From: Hyphomicrobiales bacterium
GTDB taxonomy: Bacteria; Pseudomonadota; Alphaproteobacteria; Rhizobiales; Rhizobiaceae
Length of the DNA stretch: 64,000 bases
Direction of reading: 5' to 3'
Assembly: GCA_900472295.1 (NCBI GenBank)
Contig: UCIA01000002.1
Location: forward strand, 558,001-622,000
In this document: positions 33,815 through 44,323 of the stretch, piece by piece
How positions within the stretch are numbered: the first letter of the stretch is position 1
How the letters are laid out: every line of letters begins with the position of its first letter
Translations under genes and position numbers: made by a program
Notes under the pieces: model-generated
Told to the model about the DNA's origin: nothing
Databases searched by the model: none
Seen by the model: the letters and a program-made list of their open reading frames with translations, nothing else

Positions 33815-34656
33815 GATGCCACCTCGACTGCCTTGATTGCCGGTTCCCGGTGGTCGCGCAGATAGATCGGCGCAAACGCCTGGTCCTGCCGAACATCGAT
33901 CTCGCGCTCGCGCACCATTTCCAGTGTCGCAGCGAACGAACTGGCGATGGCGGTGCGCCGCTCTTCCGGGCTGTTCATATAGTTGATCAGGAAGCTGTCG
34001 AGCGTCGTCCAGTCGCGCATAGAGCCGACCAGCCGGGCCAGGATGTTGCGCGCATCCTTGAGCGACCACACGCCGCGCCGGGCGATCGTCACATTGGTGA
34101 TCGCCTGTTTCTGGCGCTGCTGGGCGTAGGCGGTGAGCAGGTCGTAGAGCGAGGCCGAATAGGCGTTGCGCCTCTCGACGATAACCATTTCAGGCATGCC
34201 GCGCGCAAACACGTCGCGGCCGAGCCGGTTGCGGTTGACCAGCCGCGCCGAGGCGTCACGCATGGCTTCCAGTCGCTTCAGCCGGAACTGCAGCACCGCC
34301 GCCAGCTCTTCGCCGCTTTCGCCTTCTTCGCCGGGCTGCTTGGGGATGAGGAGCTTCGACTTGAGGAAGGCCAGCCAGGCCGCCATCACCAGATAATCCG
34401 CGGCAAGCTCGAGCCTCAGCGCCCTCGCCGTCTCGACAAAGGTCAGATATTGCTCGACCAGCGCCAGGATCGAGATGCGCGACAGATCGACCTTCTGGTT
34501 GCGGGCCAGATGCAACAGGAGATCGAGCGGACCTTCGAAACCGGCGACATCGACGACCAACGACGGATCGCCGGTCAGCCGGGAATCGTCGTTCTCGGCC
34601 CACAGACGGTCCATCGGTGCGGCCTTCGCAGCCTTGCTGTCCAATGTTTCCGCCAC
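33811..34656 (-). CDS. scpA: Segregation and condensation protein A
   Basis: The 281-residue kleisin has the signature FEGPLDLLLHLARNQKVDLS near residue 40 and DYLVMAAWLAFLKSKLL. Together with SMC and ScpB it forms the condensin complex. The start is taken as GTG 34656, preceded by AAAGGG; ATG 34614 (MDRLWAEN) is an alternative that still leaves the core intact. It lies 18 bases after nagZ. Confidence 0.94.
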   Translation of the reverse strand: MAETLDSKAAKAAPMDRLWAENDDSRLTGDPSLVVDVAGFEGPLDLLLHLARNQKVDLSRISILALVEQYLTFVETARALRLELAADYLVMAAWLAFLKSKLLIPKQPGEEGESGEELAAVLQFRLKRLEAMRDASARLVNRNRLGRDVFARGMPEMVIVERRNAYSASLYDLLTAYAQQRQKQAITNVTIARRGVWSLKDARNILARLVGSMRDWTTLDSFLINYMNSPEERRTAIASSFAATLEMVREREIDVRQDQAFAPIYLRDHREPAIKAVEVAS

Positions 34657-34674
34657 TTGCCCTTTAGTCTCCTG

Positions 34675-35694
34675 TCAGGCCACCGCATCGAAATAGGTGG
34701 CAAACTCGGCGCGTATCTCGGTTTCGTCGGCCCGGTCACGATCCCTTATATAGGTCAGCGCCCGCTTGGCGCGTTCCAGCGACGTACCCTCAAGTCCTGT
34801 GGTTCGCGATGCGATGCCCGCCATCTCCTCGAAAACGCCATTGCAGTGAAGGACCAGATCGCAGCCCGCCGCAAGGATCGAGGCCGCCTTTGTCGGGAAA
34901 TCCCCAGAAAGTGCCTTCATCGAGGTGTCGTCGCTCATCAACAGCCCGCCGAAGCCGATCTCGCGGCGAATGATCTCGTCGATGACCTTGCCGGATGTGG
35001 TCGCCGGGTTGTTCGGATCGATGGCGCTGTAGACGACATGCGCCGTCATCGCCATCGGCAGATGGCTAAGCTCCCGGAACGGGGCGAAATCATGCCGCTG
35101 CAGGTCGCTTAGCGACGCATTGACGACCGGCAGTTCGAAATGCGTGTCGGCAAAGGCGCGTCCATGGCCCGGAATATGCTTCATGACCGGCAGAACGCCA
35201 CCCGACATCAGCCCTTCCGCCGCCGCGCGGCCGAGTTCGATGACCGGGCGCGGCTCCTTGCCATAGGCGCGCGCACCGATGACGTCGCTGGCGCCCTCGA
35301 TCGGCACGTCCAGCACCGGCAGGCAATCGGCCGAGATGCCGTAGCGCAACAGGTCGAAGGCATGCAGTCGCGCCATCAGCCAGGCGGCTCGGATGCCGGC
35401 GTCATGGTCCTTGCGCCACAATGCGCCGAGAGCGCCGCCGGCCGGATAGTTCGGCGCCAGCGGCGGCCGCAGGCGCTGCACCCGCCCGCCTTCCTGGTCG
35501 ATGAACACCAGCGCATCGGGACGCCCGATACAGTCGCGCATTTCGGCGACCAGATCGCGGATCTGCTCGGTCTCGCCGATGTTGCGCGCAAACAGGATGA
35601 AGCCCCACGGGCATTCATCGCGATAGAAATTGATTTCTTCGCGGGTGAGCGATTTCCCGGCACAGCCGAGGATCATGGATTTTGATTCGGTCAT
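34675..35694 (-). CDS. nagZ: Beta-N-acetylhexosaminidase NagZ
   Basis: The 339-residue glycoside hydrolase family 3 enzyme cleaves GlcNAc from anhydromuropeptides in cell wall recycling. The family 3 motif KHIPGHG is at 172-178 and the nucleophile region reads GLLMSDDTSM. It lacks a signal peptide, so it acts in the cytosol. It sits between the SPOR-domain protein and scpA, an arrangement shared by rhizobia. Confidence 0.95.
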   Translation of the reverse strand: MTESKSMILGCAGKSLTREEINFYRDECPWGFILFARNIGETEQIRDLVAEMRDCIGRPDALVFIDQEGGRVQRLRPPLAPNYPAGGALGALWRKDHDAGIRAAWLMARLHAFDLLRYGISADCLPVLDVPIEGASDVIGARAYGKEPRPVIELGRAAAEGLMSGGVLPVMKHIPGHGRAFADTHFELPVVNASLSDLQRHDFAPFRELSHLPMAMTAHVVYSAIDPNNPATTSGKVIDEIIRREIGFGGLLMSDDTSMKALSGDFPTKAASILAAGCDLVLHCNGVFEEMAGIASRTTGLEGTSLERAKRALTYIRDRDRADETEIRAEFATYFDAVA

Positions 35695-35775
35695 CCCGCC
35701 AGTTTAGGGCTTCGCGCCCTCAAAGGGAATCACCTCGGCCCATATGGGCCTGAACCCCTCGCCCATCCACATGAA

Positions 35776-35809
35776 AAAGCCGGCGTGACCCTGAGGACAC
35801 GCCGGCTTT
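35776..35809 (-). terminator. Rho-independent terminator after the SPOR-domain gene
   Basis: A 12-pair stem joins 35776-35787 and 35798-35809 (GCCGGCGTG with CACGCCGGC at its core). On the minus strand it is followed by TTTTTC. It separates the SPOR gene from nagZ, so nagZ probably has its own promoter or depends on read-through. Confidence 0.8.
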
Positions 35810-35825
35810 GATGGTTGGACGCGTC

Positions 35826-38800
35826 TTAGCGCGATACGAAGCAGTTGCCGCCGGCAGCCTTGTAGCTCGTGCACAGATTGATGGCATCGTTGCGCGACTG
35901 CGCCGGGACACGGACGCGGTAGAAGGTGCCTTTGCCGGCGATCTCGGCCTTGACGATGTTGGCGGTGCGGCCGGCAAGCACGTTGCCGTAGCGGCGCTGC
36001 AAATCGGCGTAGTTGGCCTGGGCGCTTTCGACCGTCGGCTGCGAAGCGATCTGCATCGACCACGAACCGCCTGATGTCGAAGTCGCCGGAATGGAGGCAA
36101 CCTGATCGGGCTTGACCTCGCCGACCACGTCGACCGGCTGGTCGGACGGGCGCTGCGGCGCCAAGGCAACCGTCTGCGGCGTATCGGCCGACTGAGCCTC
36201 GGCTTTCGGCGCAGCCGCCGGCTTGACGGGCTTGGCAGCCTCAACCTGGTCGGCAGCGACTGGCGCAACGGTGCCGGTCGGCTCGGCATCGGCCGCCGGT
36301 GCGACGTGTTGCGGCGCCGGATCGGTCGGCTCGGCAGCCGCAATCTGCGGCGCGGCCGGCGTCGGATCCTCGCGGGCAACCAGCGAGCCGTCAGGCTTGA
36401 CCACCATGGTCCGCACCTTGCGCGGAGCAACGGCGACCGTATCGGGGTTCTTGTCGGCTTCCTGCAGAACCTGCGCGATGCGATCCTCGGATTTGGGGGC
36501 CGGTGCAGCCGCCGCGTCGGGATTGCCGGAAGCGTCTGCGCCTGCGGCTGCATCATCAGTACCGTTGGGCGACAGATCGACGACGCGGCTTTCCGGCTCT
36601 TGCGCCTTCACATCGACCGGCTCTTCGGTGTTGGTGACCAGCTTCTCCTGCACGGCCTCGGCCGGCTTGGTGCCCTTGGCCACCGCGTCATAGACCTTGT
36701 TGTCCTGGTTCGGCACGACGGCGCCGCCCGGATTTTCCGGCTTGACCTTGATAGGCGTGTTGTCGGCCTTGACGATCACGGGAGCGTCTGTGCCGCCCTT
36801 GCCGCCAGACAGTGCGAAGGCGCCAAGGCCGCCGGCAATCGCCACCGCAGCAACGACCCCCGCGACCAGCAAGCCGCTCCTGCGCGGCCTTGCAGCTTCC
36901 TGTTCGGCAAGGCCCGGCACCGCCATCGCCTCGTCCAGATCCGGATCGTAGTCGAGTTCGTCGACAGCGAAATCGTCGGCCTGCGAAACCGGCCGGCTGC
37001 CGGGCAGATCGTCCATGTCGTAGCCACCAGCGGCACCGGCATGGTGAGCTTGCGTGGCTGCAAGCACCTCGGCTGGCCGCGCCGCATAGGCGCGCTGGTC
37101 GAGCTCGTGGCCTGACGTGAAGCCGGAGCTGTAGGACTCGTCGTCATAGGCCGCACTGCGGGCCGCAGCCGGCGGCTGCGCCACTTCCACCGCGTTCATC
37201 TCGTTGAGCATGCCGGCAAATTCGGCGTCGATATCGTCATAGGCGGCCGGCTCGTCTTCCTGAAAGCTGAGCTCGGGAATATCGAGGTCGTCGGCGATCG
37301 CCACGACACGCTCAGGCACATCGACCGTCTCGACATCCGGCATCTCGTGATGGGGCTGCGCCTGGCGGGTTGATGCCGGCGCGACATAGGCAGCAGCTGC
37401 GACCGGCTGGTCGCGATAGGTCGGCGCTGCCGCCGCGGGCATGGCAGGTTTTGCCGCAAAGGAAGGTTGCGGCTGCGCTGCAAAGGACGGCTGCGCGGGG
37501 ACCGGGGTCACGCGGCTCCACGAACGCGCCGGCTCCGGCGGCGTCGAGCGCCAATCGCCGGCGACTGGTGCGGCCGTGTCGTCATCACCGAGATCGATGC
37601 CCTTGGCGAGCGCCGCATCGAAGGCATGGTCGTCGAACTCGATCTCTGGGGCCTGCCCCTCGAGTTCACCGGCCAGCAGATCGTCGAAATCGGCATCGTT
37701 TACCTCTGCAGCGGCCTGAGGCGCAGGCGTGCGCTCGTCGAGGTTCCAATCGAGGTTGTCGGCCGGTGCCGCGACTGGCGTCGCAACCGACCGCCGCACC
37801 GGGGCGACGGGCTCGTACACCTTGGCGGGAGACTCGTACGCTCTCGTGGGCTCGATGACAGGCGCCGGGCGTGGTGTGCTCATCGCGCCAAGCAGCGCGT
37901 TGAGTTCGTCTTCCAATGTCCGTTCGTCGGCAGCCGGCGCGGCAGGCGCCGCAGCAACGGCAGGCGCCACATAGGCGGCTGCGACCGGGGCTGGCTGGAC
38001 GGGCGCTGGCTGGACCGGACCGGCGGCGATCTCGGCAGCCGGCTCGTGGTCGGCAAGCGCATCATCGATGTTCAGATCGAAATCGTCGAATGCCTGCTGC
38101 GCGGCCTCATGGGGTGCCTCCGCAGTCCAGGCCGGCGTCTCGTCTGCCTCCGGCGCATCGATCTCAACCGGCGCGCTGGCCTCCAGATCGCTGACGTCCA
38201 GATCGAGTTCTTCCGGTTCCTCGGCTTCAAAAGGCTGAGCTTCGAAAGCCTGAGGCTCGAAATCCTGGGCAGCGAAATCCATGTCGACATCGGCCATCGC
38301 GTCGTCGAAATGGCCGGCAAAGTCCTCGTCGGCAACAGCGTGACCGCCGGCTACGACGGCATGAACCGGCGCTGCGGTCTCGACGGCCGGAGCGGCATAC
38401 TGGTCCTGCGCCGGCGCGTGGCTGTCCAGCGTCAGCTCGTCTTCCAGCGACATCGAGACGGCATTGTCGAAATCGTCATCGAACGAAACGTCGTCGGCCA
38501 GCCCGGCAGCTACCTCGGCGGCAACAGCGCCATGGTCAACGGCCGCATCGTCATCCAGCAGCAAGCCCTGCTCGAGCGAAGCGGCAAGCTCGTCGTCCAT
38601 CGGCAGATCGTCTTCGAGCGGCGACACGTTTTCCAGCGAACTGGCGACGGCATTGTCGAAATCGTCATCGAATTCAGGTTCGTCGAATGCCGGCTCGGCA
38701 AACGAAGGTTCGGCAAACGAAGGCTCGACGGCGGCAGCCGGAGCCTGCGGGGCAGCACCGAAATCAAGATCGGCCGCATCGTCGAAGACGAAATCATGTT

Positions 38801-39143
38801 CAAGCGAAGCGGTGAGCGCATCGTCCATCGCGGCATCGGCGGCTTCGAAAGCCGGCTCGCGAATCTCGGCGGCAGGTTCGTAGGCCTCAGCGGCGGGCTG
38901 GTGAACCTCGGGAGCTGACTGGCCGGCCTCCATGGAGGCGGCCTCGTCGCCGAATTCGCCCATCAACTCCTTCTCGAGGTCGATGTCGAAATCGCCCTCG
39001 CCCGCAGCCGTCTCGACGGCTGGCGCCTGCGGCTTGACCGGCTGGCGCGGATCGAAACCCATGATCCTGGTCAGTTCAGCGAACGGATCATCCTCGGCGA
39101 TGTCGTTGTTGTCGGCTACTCTCAGCTGGGTTCTGTCTGCCAT
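35826..39143 (-). CDS. Large SPOR-domain protein with long acidic N-terminal region
   Basis: The 1105-residue protein has three parts. Residues 1 to about 750 are acidic, Ala/Glu/Asp-rich and repetitive, with many FDDDFDNAVxxSLE-like and LExD segments. A single transmembrane helix lies at about 752-778. The periplasmic part ends in a SPOR domain (about 1025-1105, GSWSMQIASQPTVESAQANY to NCFVSR) that binds denuded septal peptidoglycan. SPOR proteins act in cell division. The start at 39143 follows GGGAA; ATG 39167 has no such site. The size of the cytoplasmic region is unusual. Confidence 0.9.
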   Translation of the reverse strand: MADRTQLRVADNNDIAEDDPFAELTRIMGFDPRQPVKPQAPAVETAAGEGDFDIDLEKELMGEFGDEAASMEAGQSAPEVHQPAAEAYEPAAEIREPAFEAADAAMDDALTASLEHDFVFDDAADLDFGAAPQAPAAAVEPSFAEPSFAEPAFDEPEFDDDFDNAVASSLENVSPLEDDLPMDDELAASLEQGLLLDDDAAVDHGAVAAEVAAGLADDVSFDDDFDNAVSMSLEDELTLDSHAPAQDQYAAPAVETAAPVHAVVAGGHAVADEDFAGHFDDAMADVDMDFAAQDFEPQAFEAQPFEAEEPEELDLDVSDLEASAPVEIDAPEADETPAWTAEAPHEAAQQAFDDFDLNIDDALADHEPAAEIAAGPVQPAPVQPAPVAAAYVAPAVAAAPAAPAADERTLEDELNALLGAMSTPRPAPVIEPTRAYESPAKVYEPVAPVRRSVATPVAAPADNLDWNLDERTPAPQAAAEVNDADFDDLLAGELEGQAPEIEFDDHAFDAALAKGIDLGDDDTAAPVAGDWRSTPPEPARSWSRVTPVPAQPSFAAQPQPSFAAKPAMPAAAAPTYRDQPVAAAAYVAPASTRQAQPHHEMPDVETVDVPERVVAIADDLDIPELSFQEDEPAAYDDIDAEFAGMLNEMNAVEVAQPPAAARSAAYDDESYSSGFTSGHELDQRAYAARPAEVLAATQAHHAGAAGGYDMDDLPGSRPVSQADDFAVDELDYDPDLDEAMAVPGLAEQEAARPRRSGLLVAGVVAAVAIAGGLGAFALSGGKGGTDAPVIVKADNTPIKVKPENPGGAVVPNQDNKVYDAVAKGTKPAEAVQEKLVTNTEEPVDVKAQEPESRVVDLSPNGTDDAAAGADASGNPDAAAAPAPKSEDRIAQVLQEADKNPDTVAVAPRKVRTMVVKPDGSLVAREDPTPAAPQIAAAEPTDPAPQHVAPAADAEPTGTVAPVAADQVEAAKPVKPAAAPKAEAQSADTPQTVALAPQRPSDQPVDVVGEVKPDQVASIPATSTSGGSWSMQIASQPTVESAQANYADLQRRYGNVLAGRTANIVKAEIAGKGTFYRVRVPAQSRNDAINLCTSYKAAGGNCFVSR

Positions 39144-39246
39144 TATTGTTCCCGAACTCGCACTCATTCGGACGCCATGGACGTCGCGTAGGGTTGGCCC
39201 TTACCAGCGCAATGTGGGCAAATGGTGACAGGTGTTTTAGTTAAAC

Positions 39247-41010
39247 CTAACGCATCTCGGTGGGCGCATCAGCCCCAATCAGCGTCAGGCCGGAGGTCAA
39301 AACATCCGAAACAGCCTGCACCAGCCCTAGTCTGGCATGAGTCAATTGTCGGTCGTTAACCTTAACAAAACGTAAGTCGGGATTCTCGGTGCCCCGGTTC
39401 CAGTGTCCATGGAAGCTGGAAGCCAGATCGTAGAGGTAGAATGCCAGCCTGTGCGGCTCCAGCGCAAGGGCTGCCGATTCGATCAGCCGGGGATATTCAG
39501 CCAGCTTCCGGATCAGCCCGATCTCGCCTTCGTCGGTGAGCGACGCCGAGGCCGCGGCCAGGCTGTTGCGGTCGAAATTGGCCTCGCCCAGCTGCTCGCT
39601 CGCTTGCCGGAACACCGAGTGGCAGCGTGCCGAGGCATACTGCACGTAGAACACCGGATTGTCCTTGGACTGTTCGGTGACCTTGGCGAAGTCGAAGTCG
39701 AGCGGCGCGTCGCTTTTGCGGTAGAGCATCATGAAGCGGATCGCATCGCGGCCCACCTCCTCTACCGCTTCGCGCAGCGTCACGAAGTCGCCCGACCGCT
39801 TCGACATCCGAACCGGTTCGCCGTCGCGAAACAGCTTCACCAGATTGCACAACAGCACGGTAAGCTGGAGCTTCAGATCATCGCCCGCAATCGCCCGCGC
39901 CAAGGCTTCCAGGCGCTTGACGTAGCCCCCATGGTCGGCGCCCAGCACATAGATCAGGTCGACGAAGCCGCGATCGACCTTGTCCTTGAGATAGGCAACG
40001 TCGGCGGCGAAATAGGTGAAAGAGCCGTCGGACTTGACCAGCGCCCGGTCCATGTCGTCGCCGACCGCGGTCGAGCGGAACAGCGTCTGCTCGCGATCTT
40101 CCCAGTCGTCCGGTTTCTCGCCCTTGGGCGGTGGCAGCTTGCCCTTGTAGATATGGCCTTTCAGCGTCAGATCGTTGATCGCCGAGCGGATCTTTTTGGC
40201 CTTGTCGGCATGCAGCGTGCGCTCGGAAAAGAACACATCATGATGGACGTTGAGCAATGCCAGATCCTCGCGGATCATCACCATCATGGCGTCGATCGTG
40301 CGGTCCTTGATGACGGCGAGCGCCTCTTCATCGGGCATTTGCAAGAGCTTGCGGCCGAATTCGGCGGCCAGCGCCTGACCGACCGGCACTAGGTAATCGC
40401 CGGGATAGAGACCGGCCGGTATCTCGCCAATGTCGTCGCCCAGCGCTTCGCGGTAGCGCAGAAAGGCCGAACGCCCGAGCACATCGATCTGCGCGCCGGC
40501 GTCGTTGATGATGTATTCCTTGGTCACGTCATAGCCGGCGAAGGCCATCAGATTGGCCAGCGTGTCGCCGACCACCGCGCCGCGGCAATGGCCGACATGC
40601 ATCGGCCCGGTCGGATTGGCCGAGACATATTCGACATTGGTCTTCTTGCCGCCGCCGATGGTCGAGCGGCCATAGTCGCGGCCCTGCCCTAGCAGTGCGG
40701 TCAAATGCGTCTGCCAGAAAGCGTCCTTGAGCCTGAGATTGACGAAGCCCGGGCCAGCGACGTCGGCAGCGGCGACATCGGCGTCATTGCGCAGCACTTC
40801 CACCAGCCGTTCGGCCAGCGCGCGCGGGTTCTGCCCGGTCGGCTTGGCCAGCACCATCGCCGCATTGGTGGCGAGATCGCCATGACTGGCGTCGCGCGGC
40901 GGCTCGACGGCGATGCGCGACAGGTCGGGCGCAACGCCATGACTGTCTTTCAAATCAAGCGCTTCGACGGCTTTTGTGATTCGCGCGCTGAAATCGGCGA
41001 AGATGTTCAT
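39247..41010 (-). CDS. argS: Arginyl-tRNA synthetase
   Basis: The 587-residue class I synthetase shows the N-terminal Add-1 domain, the HIGH-type motif HVGH at 128-131 ([14 protein letters not shown]) and a MSKR box in [14 protein letters not shown]. The C-terminal DALR anticodon domain follows. The start at 41010 ([12 protein letters not shown]) was preferred; a longer frame to 41058 has no family support. It lies upstream of the SPOR gene and downstream of dgt, all on the minus strand. Confidence 0.97.
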   Translation of the reverse strand: MNIFADFSARITKAVEALDLKDSHGVAPDLSRIAVEPPRDASHGDLATNAAMVLAKPTGQNPRALAERLVEVLRNDADVAAADVAGPGFVNLRLKDAFWQTHLTALLGQGRDYGRSTIGGGKKTNVEYVSANPTGPMHVGHCRGAVVGDTLANLMAFAGYDVTKEYIINDAGAQIDVLGRSAFLRYREALGDDIGEIPAGLYPGDYLVPVGQALAAEFGRKLLQMPDEEALAVIKDRTIDAMMVMIREDLALLNVHHDVFFSERTLHADKAKKIRSAINDLTLKGHIYKGKLPPPKGEKPDDWEDREQTLFRSTAVGDDMDRALVKSDGSFTYFAADVAYLKDKVDRGFVDLIYVLGADHGGYVKRLEALARAIAGDDLKLQLTVLLCNLVKLFRDGEPVRMSKRSGDFVTLREAVEEVGRDAIRFMMLYRKSDAPLDFDFAKVTEQSKDNPVFYVQYASARCHSVFRQASEQLGEANFDRNSLAAASASLTDEGEIGLIRKLAEYPRLIESAALALEPHRLAFYLYDLASSFHGHWNRGTENPDLRFVKVNDRQLTHARLGLVQAVSDVLTSGLTLIGADAPTEMR

Positions 41011-41071
41011 TTGTGTGCTCTGGCGGTTTCGCAGGGAATCCGGCTCGTTGGCCGGCAAAATCGCGCCCGCC

Positions 41072-42286
41072 CTAGCTTAAATCGGGCGTGTGGTCAAACA
41101 AACGGCGGTGTTCCTTCAAGGCGTAGGTGTCCGTCATCCCCGCCAGGAAATCGGCAACGCTGCGCGCCTTGATGCGGTCTTCGGCCCGATCGAGCCCTTC
41201 GCGCCAGCCATCCGGCATGGCGCGCGGATCGGCGAAATAGACATCGAACAGGTCGCGTACGATCTGCTCGGCATCGGCACGCACGCGCATCACCTCGTCA
41301 TGCCGGTAGAGATGCTTGTAGAGGAAGGTCTTCAATTCCTTCTCGGTCGCCGCCATTCCAGCCGAAAACGTCACCATCGTCTCGCCCGCCGCCCGCACCG
41401 CTTCGGCGCTGTCGGGTTTTATGCGTTCCAGATTGGCGGTGGTCGACATGATGACGTCCTCGACCATCATGGTGATCTGCCGGCGCATCAGCTCATGACC
41501 GGTGCGCACATCGTCCAGGCCCGGATAGCGGGCACGCACGCTTTCCAGGATCGATCCCGGCAGCGCAACCGTCTCCAGCATCTCCAGCGTCAGGAAGCCG
41601 GAGCGCAGGCCGTCGTCGATGTCATGGGTGTTGTAGGCGATATCGTCGGCGATTGCCGCGCATTGCGCCTCGATGCCGGCGTAGCGATCAAGTTCGAGGT
41701 CGTGCAGCTCCGAATAATCACGGATCGCCTGCGGCACCGGGCCTTTGAGGCCCTTGCCCCTGGTGTCGGTCAGCGGGCCATTGTGCTTGACCAGGCCCTC
41801 CAGCGTTTCCCAGGTCAGGTTCAGCCCGTCGAACTCGGCGTAGCGCCGTTCCAGCCGCGTCACCACGCGCAGCGACTGCGCATTGTGGTCGAAGCCGCCC
41901 CATTGGGACATCCGCTCGTTCAGCGCGTCCTCGCCGGTATGGCCGAACGGCGTGTGGCCGAAATCATGGACCAGCGCCACCGCCTCGGCCAGATCCTCAT
42001 CGCCGCGCAGCGCCCGCGCCAGAGCACGCGCAATCTGCGCCACCTCGATCGAATGGGTCAGCCGGGTGCGGTAATGATCGCCCTCGTGGGCGACGAACAC
42101 CTGCGTCTTGTGCTTCAGCCGGCGGAAAGCGGTGGAATGGATGATGCGGTCGCGGTCGCGCTGGAATGGCGTGCGAGTCGGGCTCTCGACCTCGTCAAAG
42201 AGCCGCCCGCGCGACTTCCCAGGGTCGGTGGCATAGGCCGCGCGCGGCCGATAGCCGAACCCAATGTCGCCAAGCTCATTTGTCAT
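41072..42286 (-). CDS. dgt: Deoxyguanosinetriphosphate triphosphohydrolase-like protein
   Basis: The 404-residue HD-domain protein carries the metal ligands H78 ([12 protein letters not shown]), H107 and D108 ([11 protein letters not shown]), typical of dGTPase-like enzymes that release triphosphate from dNTPs. The N-terminal segment [20 protein letters not shown] is diagnostic. The start at 42286 is preferred over a frame extending across the divergent erpA promoter. Divergent to erpA with a 76-base gap; upstream of argS. Confidence 0.93.
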   Translation of the reverse strand: MTNELGDIGFGYRPRAAYATDPGKSRGRLFDEVESPTRTPFQRDRDRIIHSTAFRRLKHKTQVFVAHEGDHYRTRLTHSIEVAQIARALARALRGDEDLAEAVALVHDFGHTPFGHTGEDALNERMSQWGGFDHNAQSLRVVTRLERRYAEFDGLNLTWETLEGLVKHNGPLTDTRGKGLKGPVPQAIRDYSELHDLELDRYAGIEAQCAAIADDIAYNTHDIDDGLRSGFLTLEMLETVALPGSILESVRARYPGLDDVRTGHELMRRQITMMVEDVIMSTTANLERIKPDSAEAVRAAGETMVTFSAGMAATEKELKTFLYKHLYRHDEVMRVRADAEQIVRDLFDVYFADPRAMPDGWREGLDRAEDRIKARSVADFLAGMTDTYALKEHRRLFDHTPDLS

Positions 42287-42362
42287 GGCTGATGCCGCCG
42301 CAGTTGACTTGCCCCGTCCCGCTTCATACCTATCATGTGAAACCGAAAGCAAGGTGACGCCC

Positions 42363-42710
42363 ATGGGCGCTGATGCCAAGACTGCCATGCAAGTCGAGAT
42401 GACCGAGTCCGCCGCCAGGCGGATCGCGAAAATCGTCTCTGGCGAGGCCGGCAAGATGGCGCTGCGCGTCTCCGTCGAAGGCGGCGGCTGCTCCGGCTTT
42501 TCCTACAAGTTCGACCTGGTCGACTCGCGTAACGATGACGACGTCGCCATCGAAAAGGACGGCGCCACCGTGCTGATCGACGACCTCTCGCTGGTCTATA
42601 TGGGCGGCTCGGTGATCGACTTCGTTGATGATCTGATGGGCCAGTCCTTCCAGATCCGCAACCCGAATGCAGTCGCCTCCTGCGGCTGCGGCACCAGTTT
42701 CTCCATCTAA
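42363..42710 (+). CDS. erpA: Iron-sulfur cluster insertion protein ErpA / A-type carrier
   Basis: The 115-residue A-type carrier has the three conserved cysteines C43 (EGGGCSGF), C107 and C109 (SCGCGTSF) that hold the cluster delivered to apoproteins. The start at 42363 follows AAGGTGA. ErpA and IscA cannot be told apart firmly from one sequence; erpA is preferred because no isc or suf genes adjoin. A four-base gap leads into a VOC-family gene. Confidence 0.93.
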   Translation: MGADAKTAMQVEMTESAARRIAKIVSGEAGKMALRVSVEGGGCSGFSYKFDLVDSRNDDDVAIEKDGATVLIDDLSLVYMGGSVIDFVDDLMGQSFQIRNPNAVASCGCGTSFSI

Positions 42711-42714
42711 CGAT

Positions 42715-43107
42715 ATGCCTGCAATTGGCACGGTCCGTCAGCTCGCGCTGTCGGCCGGGCGCGATCTCGATGTCACGCTGGCGTTCTGGCGCGACGTGCT
42801 CGGCCTCAACGTTCACGCCCGCTACGATCCGCCCGGCATGGCTTTCATCATGGCCGGCGACGTGCGCTTGCTCTTCACCGACGGCGTGCCCGCCGGCACG
42901 GTCTATCTCGATATAGCCGGCCTCGAAGCCTTTCACGCCGAGGCGAAAGCAGCCGGCGTTCCCTTCACCGCACCGCCTGCGCTCGTCCACAAAGACACCG
43001 AGGGCACGTTCGGCCGAGCGGGGGAAAGCGAATGGATGGCCTTTCTAAAGGACCCGGCAGGCAATACGATCGGGCTTGTCGAACGTCTTCCGCCCGAACA
43101 TCCCTGA
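42715..43107 (+). CDS. VOC-superfamily (glyoxalase-like) protein
   Basis: The 130-residue protein has two paired beta-alpha-beta-beta-beta modules of the vicinal-oxygen-chelate fold, with TLAFWRDVLGLNVHARYDPP in the first and SEWMAFLKDPAGNTIGLVER in the second. The closing Glu of the second module (LVE) is a typical metal ligand. The substrate is unknown. It sits between erpA and xthA with gaps of 4 and 8 bases, so the three are co-transcribed. Confidence 0.88.
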   Translation: MPAIGTVRQLALSAGRDLDVTLAFWRDVLGLNVHARYDPPGMAFIMAGDVRLLFTDGVPAGTVYLDIAGLEAFHAEAKAAGVPFTAPPALVHKDTEGTFGRAGESEWMAFLKDPAGNTIGLVERLPPEHP

Positions 43108-43115
43108 GGCCGCCT

Positions 43116-43910
43116 ATGAAAATCGTCACCTGGAACATCAACGGCGTTCGCGCCCGCATCGGCAACCTCATCCACTGGCTGAGCGAAAGCCAGCCCGACA
43201 TTGTCTGCCTGCAGGAGATCAAGTCGGTCGACGAGCAGTTCCCGCGCGCCGAGATCGAGGCGCTGGGCTACAACGTCGAAACCCATGGCCAGAAGGGTTT
43301 CAATGGCGTTGCCCTGCTGTCGAAACTGCCCTTCGACGAGGTCATCAGAGGCCTGCCCGGCGACGAGACGGACGAGCAGGCGCGCTTCATCGAGGGCGTG
43401 TTCTCGACCGACCAGGGCGCGCTGCGCGTCGCCTCGCTCTATCTGCCCAACGGCAATCCGATCGATGACGAGAAGAAGTTTCCCTACAAGCTGGCTTGGA
43501 TGGAGCGGCTGCATCGCTGGGCCGAGCAGCGCCTGCTCTTGGAGGAGGCGCTGGTGCTGGCCGGCGACTACAATGTCATTCCCGAACCGATCGATGCACG
43601 CTTCCCCGAGAACTGGCTGGGCGACGCGCTGTTCCAGCCACAAACGCGGCAAGCCTTCCGCCGGCTGAAGAACCTCGGCTTCACCGAGGCGGTGCGCGCC
43701 GTCACCGACGCCGCCGATGTCTACACCTTCTGGGACTACCAGGCCGGTGCCTGGCAGAAGAACAACGGCATCCGCATCGACCATCTGCTGCTGTCGCCCG
43801 AAGCCGCCAACCGCTTTTCCTCGGCCTCGATCGAAAAGCATGTGCGCGCCTGGGAAAAACCCTCCGACCATGTGCCGGTGGCGATCGATCTGGCCTTACA
43901 GCCGGCCTGA
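43116..43910 (+). CDS. xthA: Exodeoxyribonuclease III
   Basis: The 264-residue protein begins MKIVTWNINGVRARI and shows CLQEIKS (metal-binding Glu), GYNVETHGQKGFNGVALLS, LAGDYNVIPEPID and the final SDHVPVAIDL with the catalytic His of the exonuclease III fold. It repairs abasic sites. The start at 43116 follows the VOC gene by eight bases. A longer frame is a shadow of that gene. Confidence 0.96.
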   Translation: MKIVTWNINGVRARIGNLIHWLSESQPDIVCLQEIKSVDEQFPRAEIEALGYNVETHGQKGFNGVALLSKLPFDEVIRGLPGDETDEQARFIEGVFSTDQGALRVASLYLPNGNPIDDEKKFPYKLAWMERLHRWAEQRLLLEEALVLAGDYNVIPEPIDARFPENWLGDALFQPQTRQAFRRLKNLGFTEAVRAVTDAADVYTFWDYQAGAWQKNNGIRIDHLLLSPEAANRFSSASIEKHVRAWEKPSDHVPVAIDLALQPA

Positions 43911-43981
43911 CAAGGCCCCGGAACCCTGATATCGCCACAATCGCGAAGTTGATTGAAAGTCAGCATGGCGGCCGGGGTTCC

Positions 43982-44272
43982 ATGACCATACGATTCCTTC
44001 TTTGTCCGATCGGCCTGGCATTTGCCATGGCCGCCCCCGCAGCGGCCTTTGCCGATCAGGAATGCCTGGCCAATGGCAAGTCGTACCAGGTCGGCCAGAC
44101 CGCCTGCCTGACGGTTTCCGACCAGAGCCATATGGCCCGCTGTGACCTGGTGCTCAACAACACCTCATGGACCAAGATCGACGACAACTGCCCCGAAAAC
44201 ACGCTGAGGCCGCACCTGAAGGTGACGCCGATTTCGATGCCGGTGTACAGAGCTGTGCCGACGGAGAATTGA
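43982..44272 (+). CDS. Hypothetical secreted protein
   Basis: This 96-residue protein has a signal peptide (about MTIRFLLCPIGLAFAMAAPA) and a mature part of about 70 residues with four cysteines (ECL, ACL, RCD, NCPE) that could form two disulfides. I do not recognise a family. It lies 71 bases after xthA and is followed by a hairpin shared with the convergent Sel1 gene. Confidence 0.7.
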   Translation: MTIRFLLCPIGLAFAMAAPAAAFADQECLANGKSYQVGQTACLTVSDQSHMARCDLVLNNTSWTKIDDNCPENTLRPHLKVTPISMPVYRAVPTEN

Positions 44273-44283
44273 TGGTGAGAGCT

Positions 44284-44309
44284 GATCTCCCCCCCTCGTG
44301 GGGGAGATC
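44284..44309. terminator. Bidirectional hairpin between convergent genes
   Basis: GATCTCCCCC pairs with GGGGGAGATC around CCTCGT. There is no T run. Hairpins with this sequence are frequent in Mesorhizobium-like intergenic regions, so it may be a repeat element serving as terminator. Confidence 0.55.
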
Positions 44310-44323
44310 GGCAGTTCGACCCC

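Noticed and set aside
37467..38918. 483-codon plus-strand frame opposite the SPOR gene
   Set aside because: Arises from the repetitive GC-rich coding sequence of the SPOR protein; no start signal or domain.
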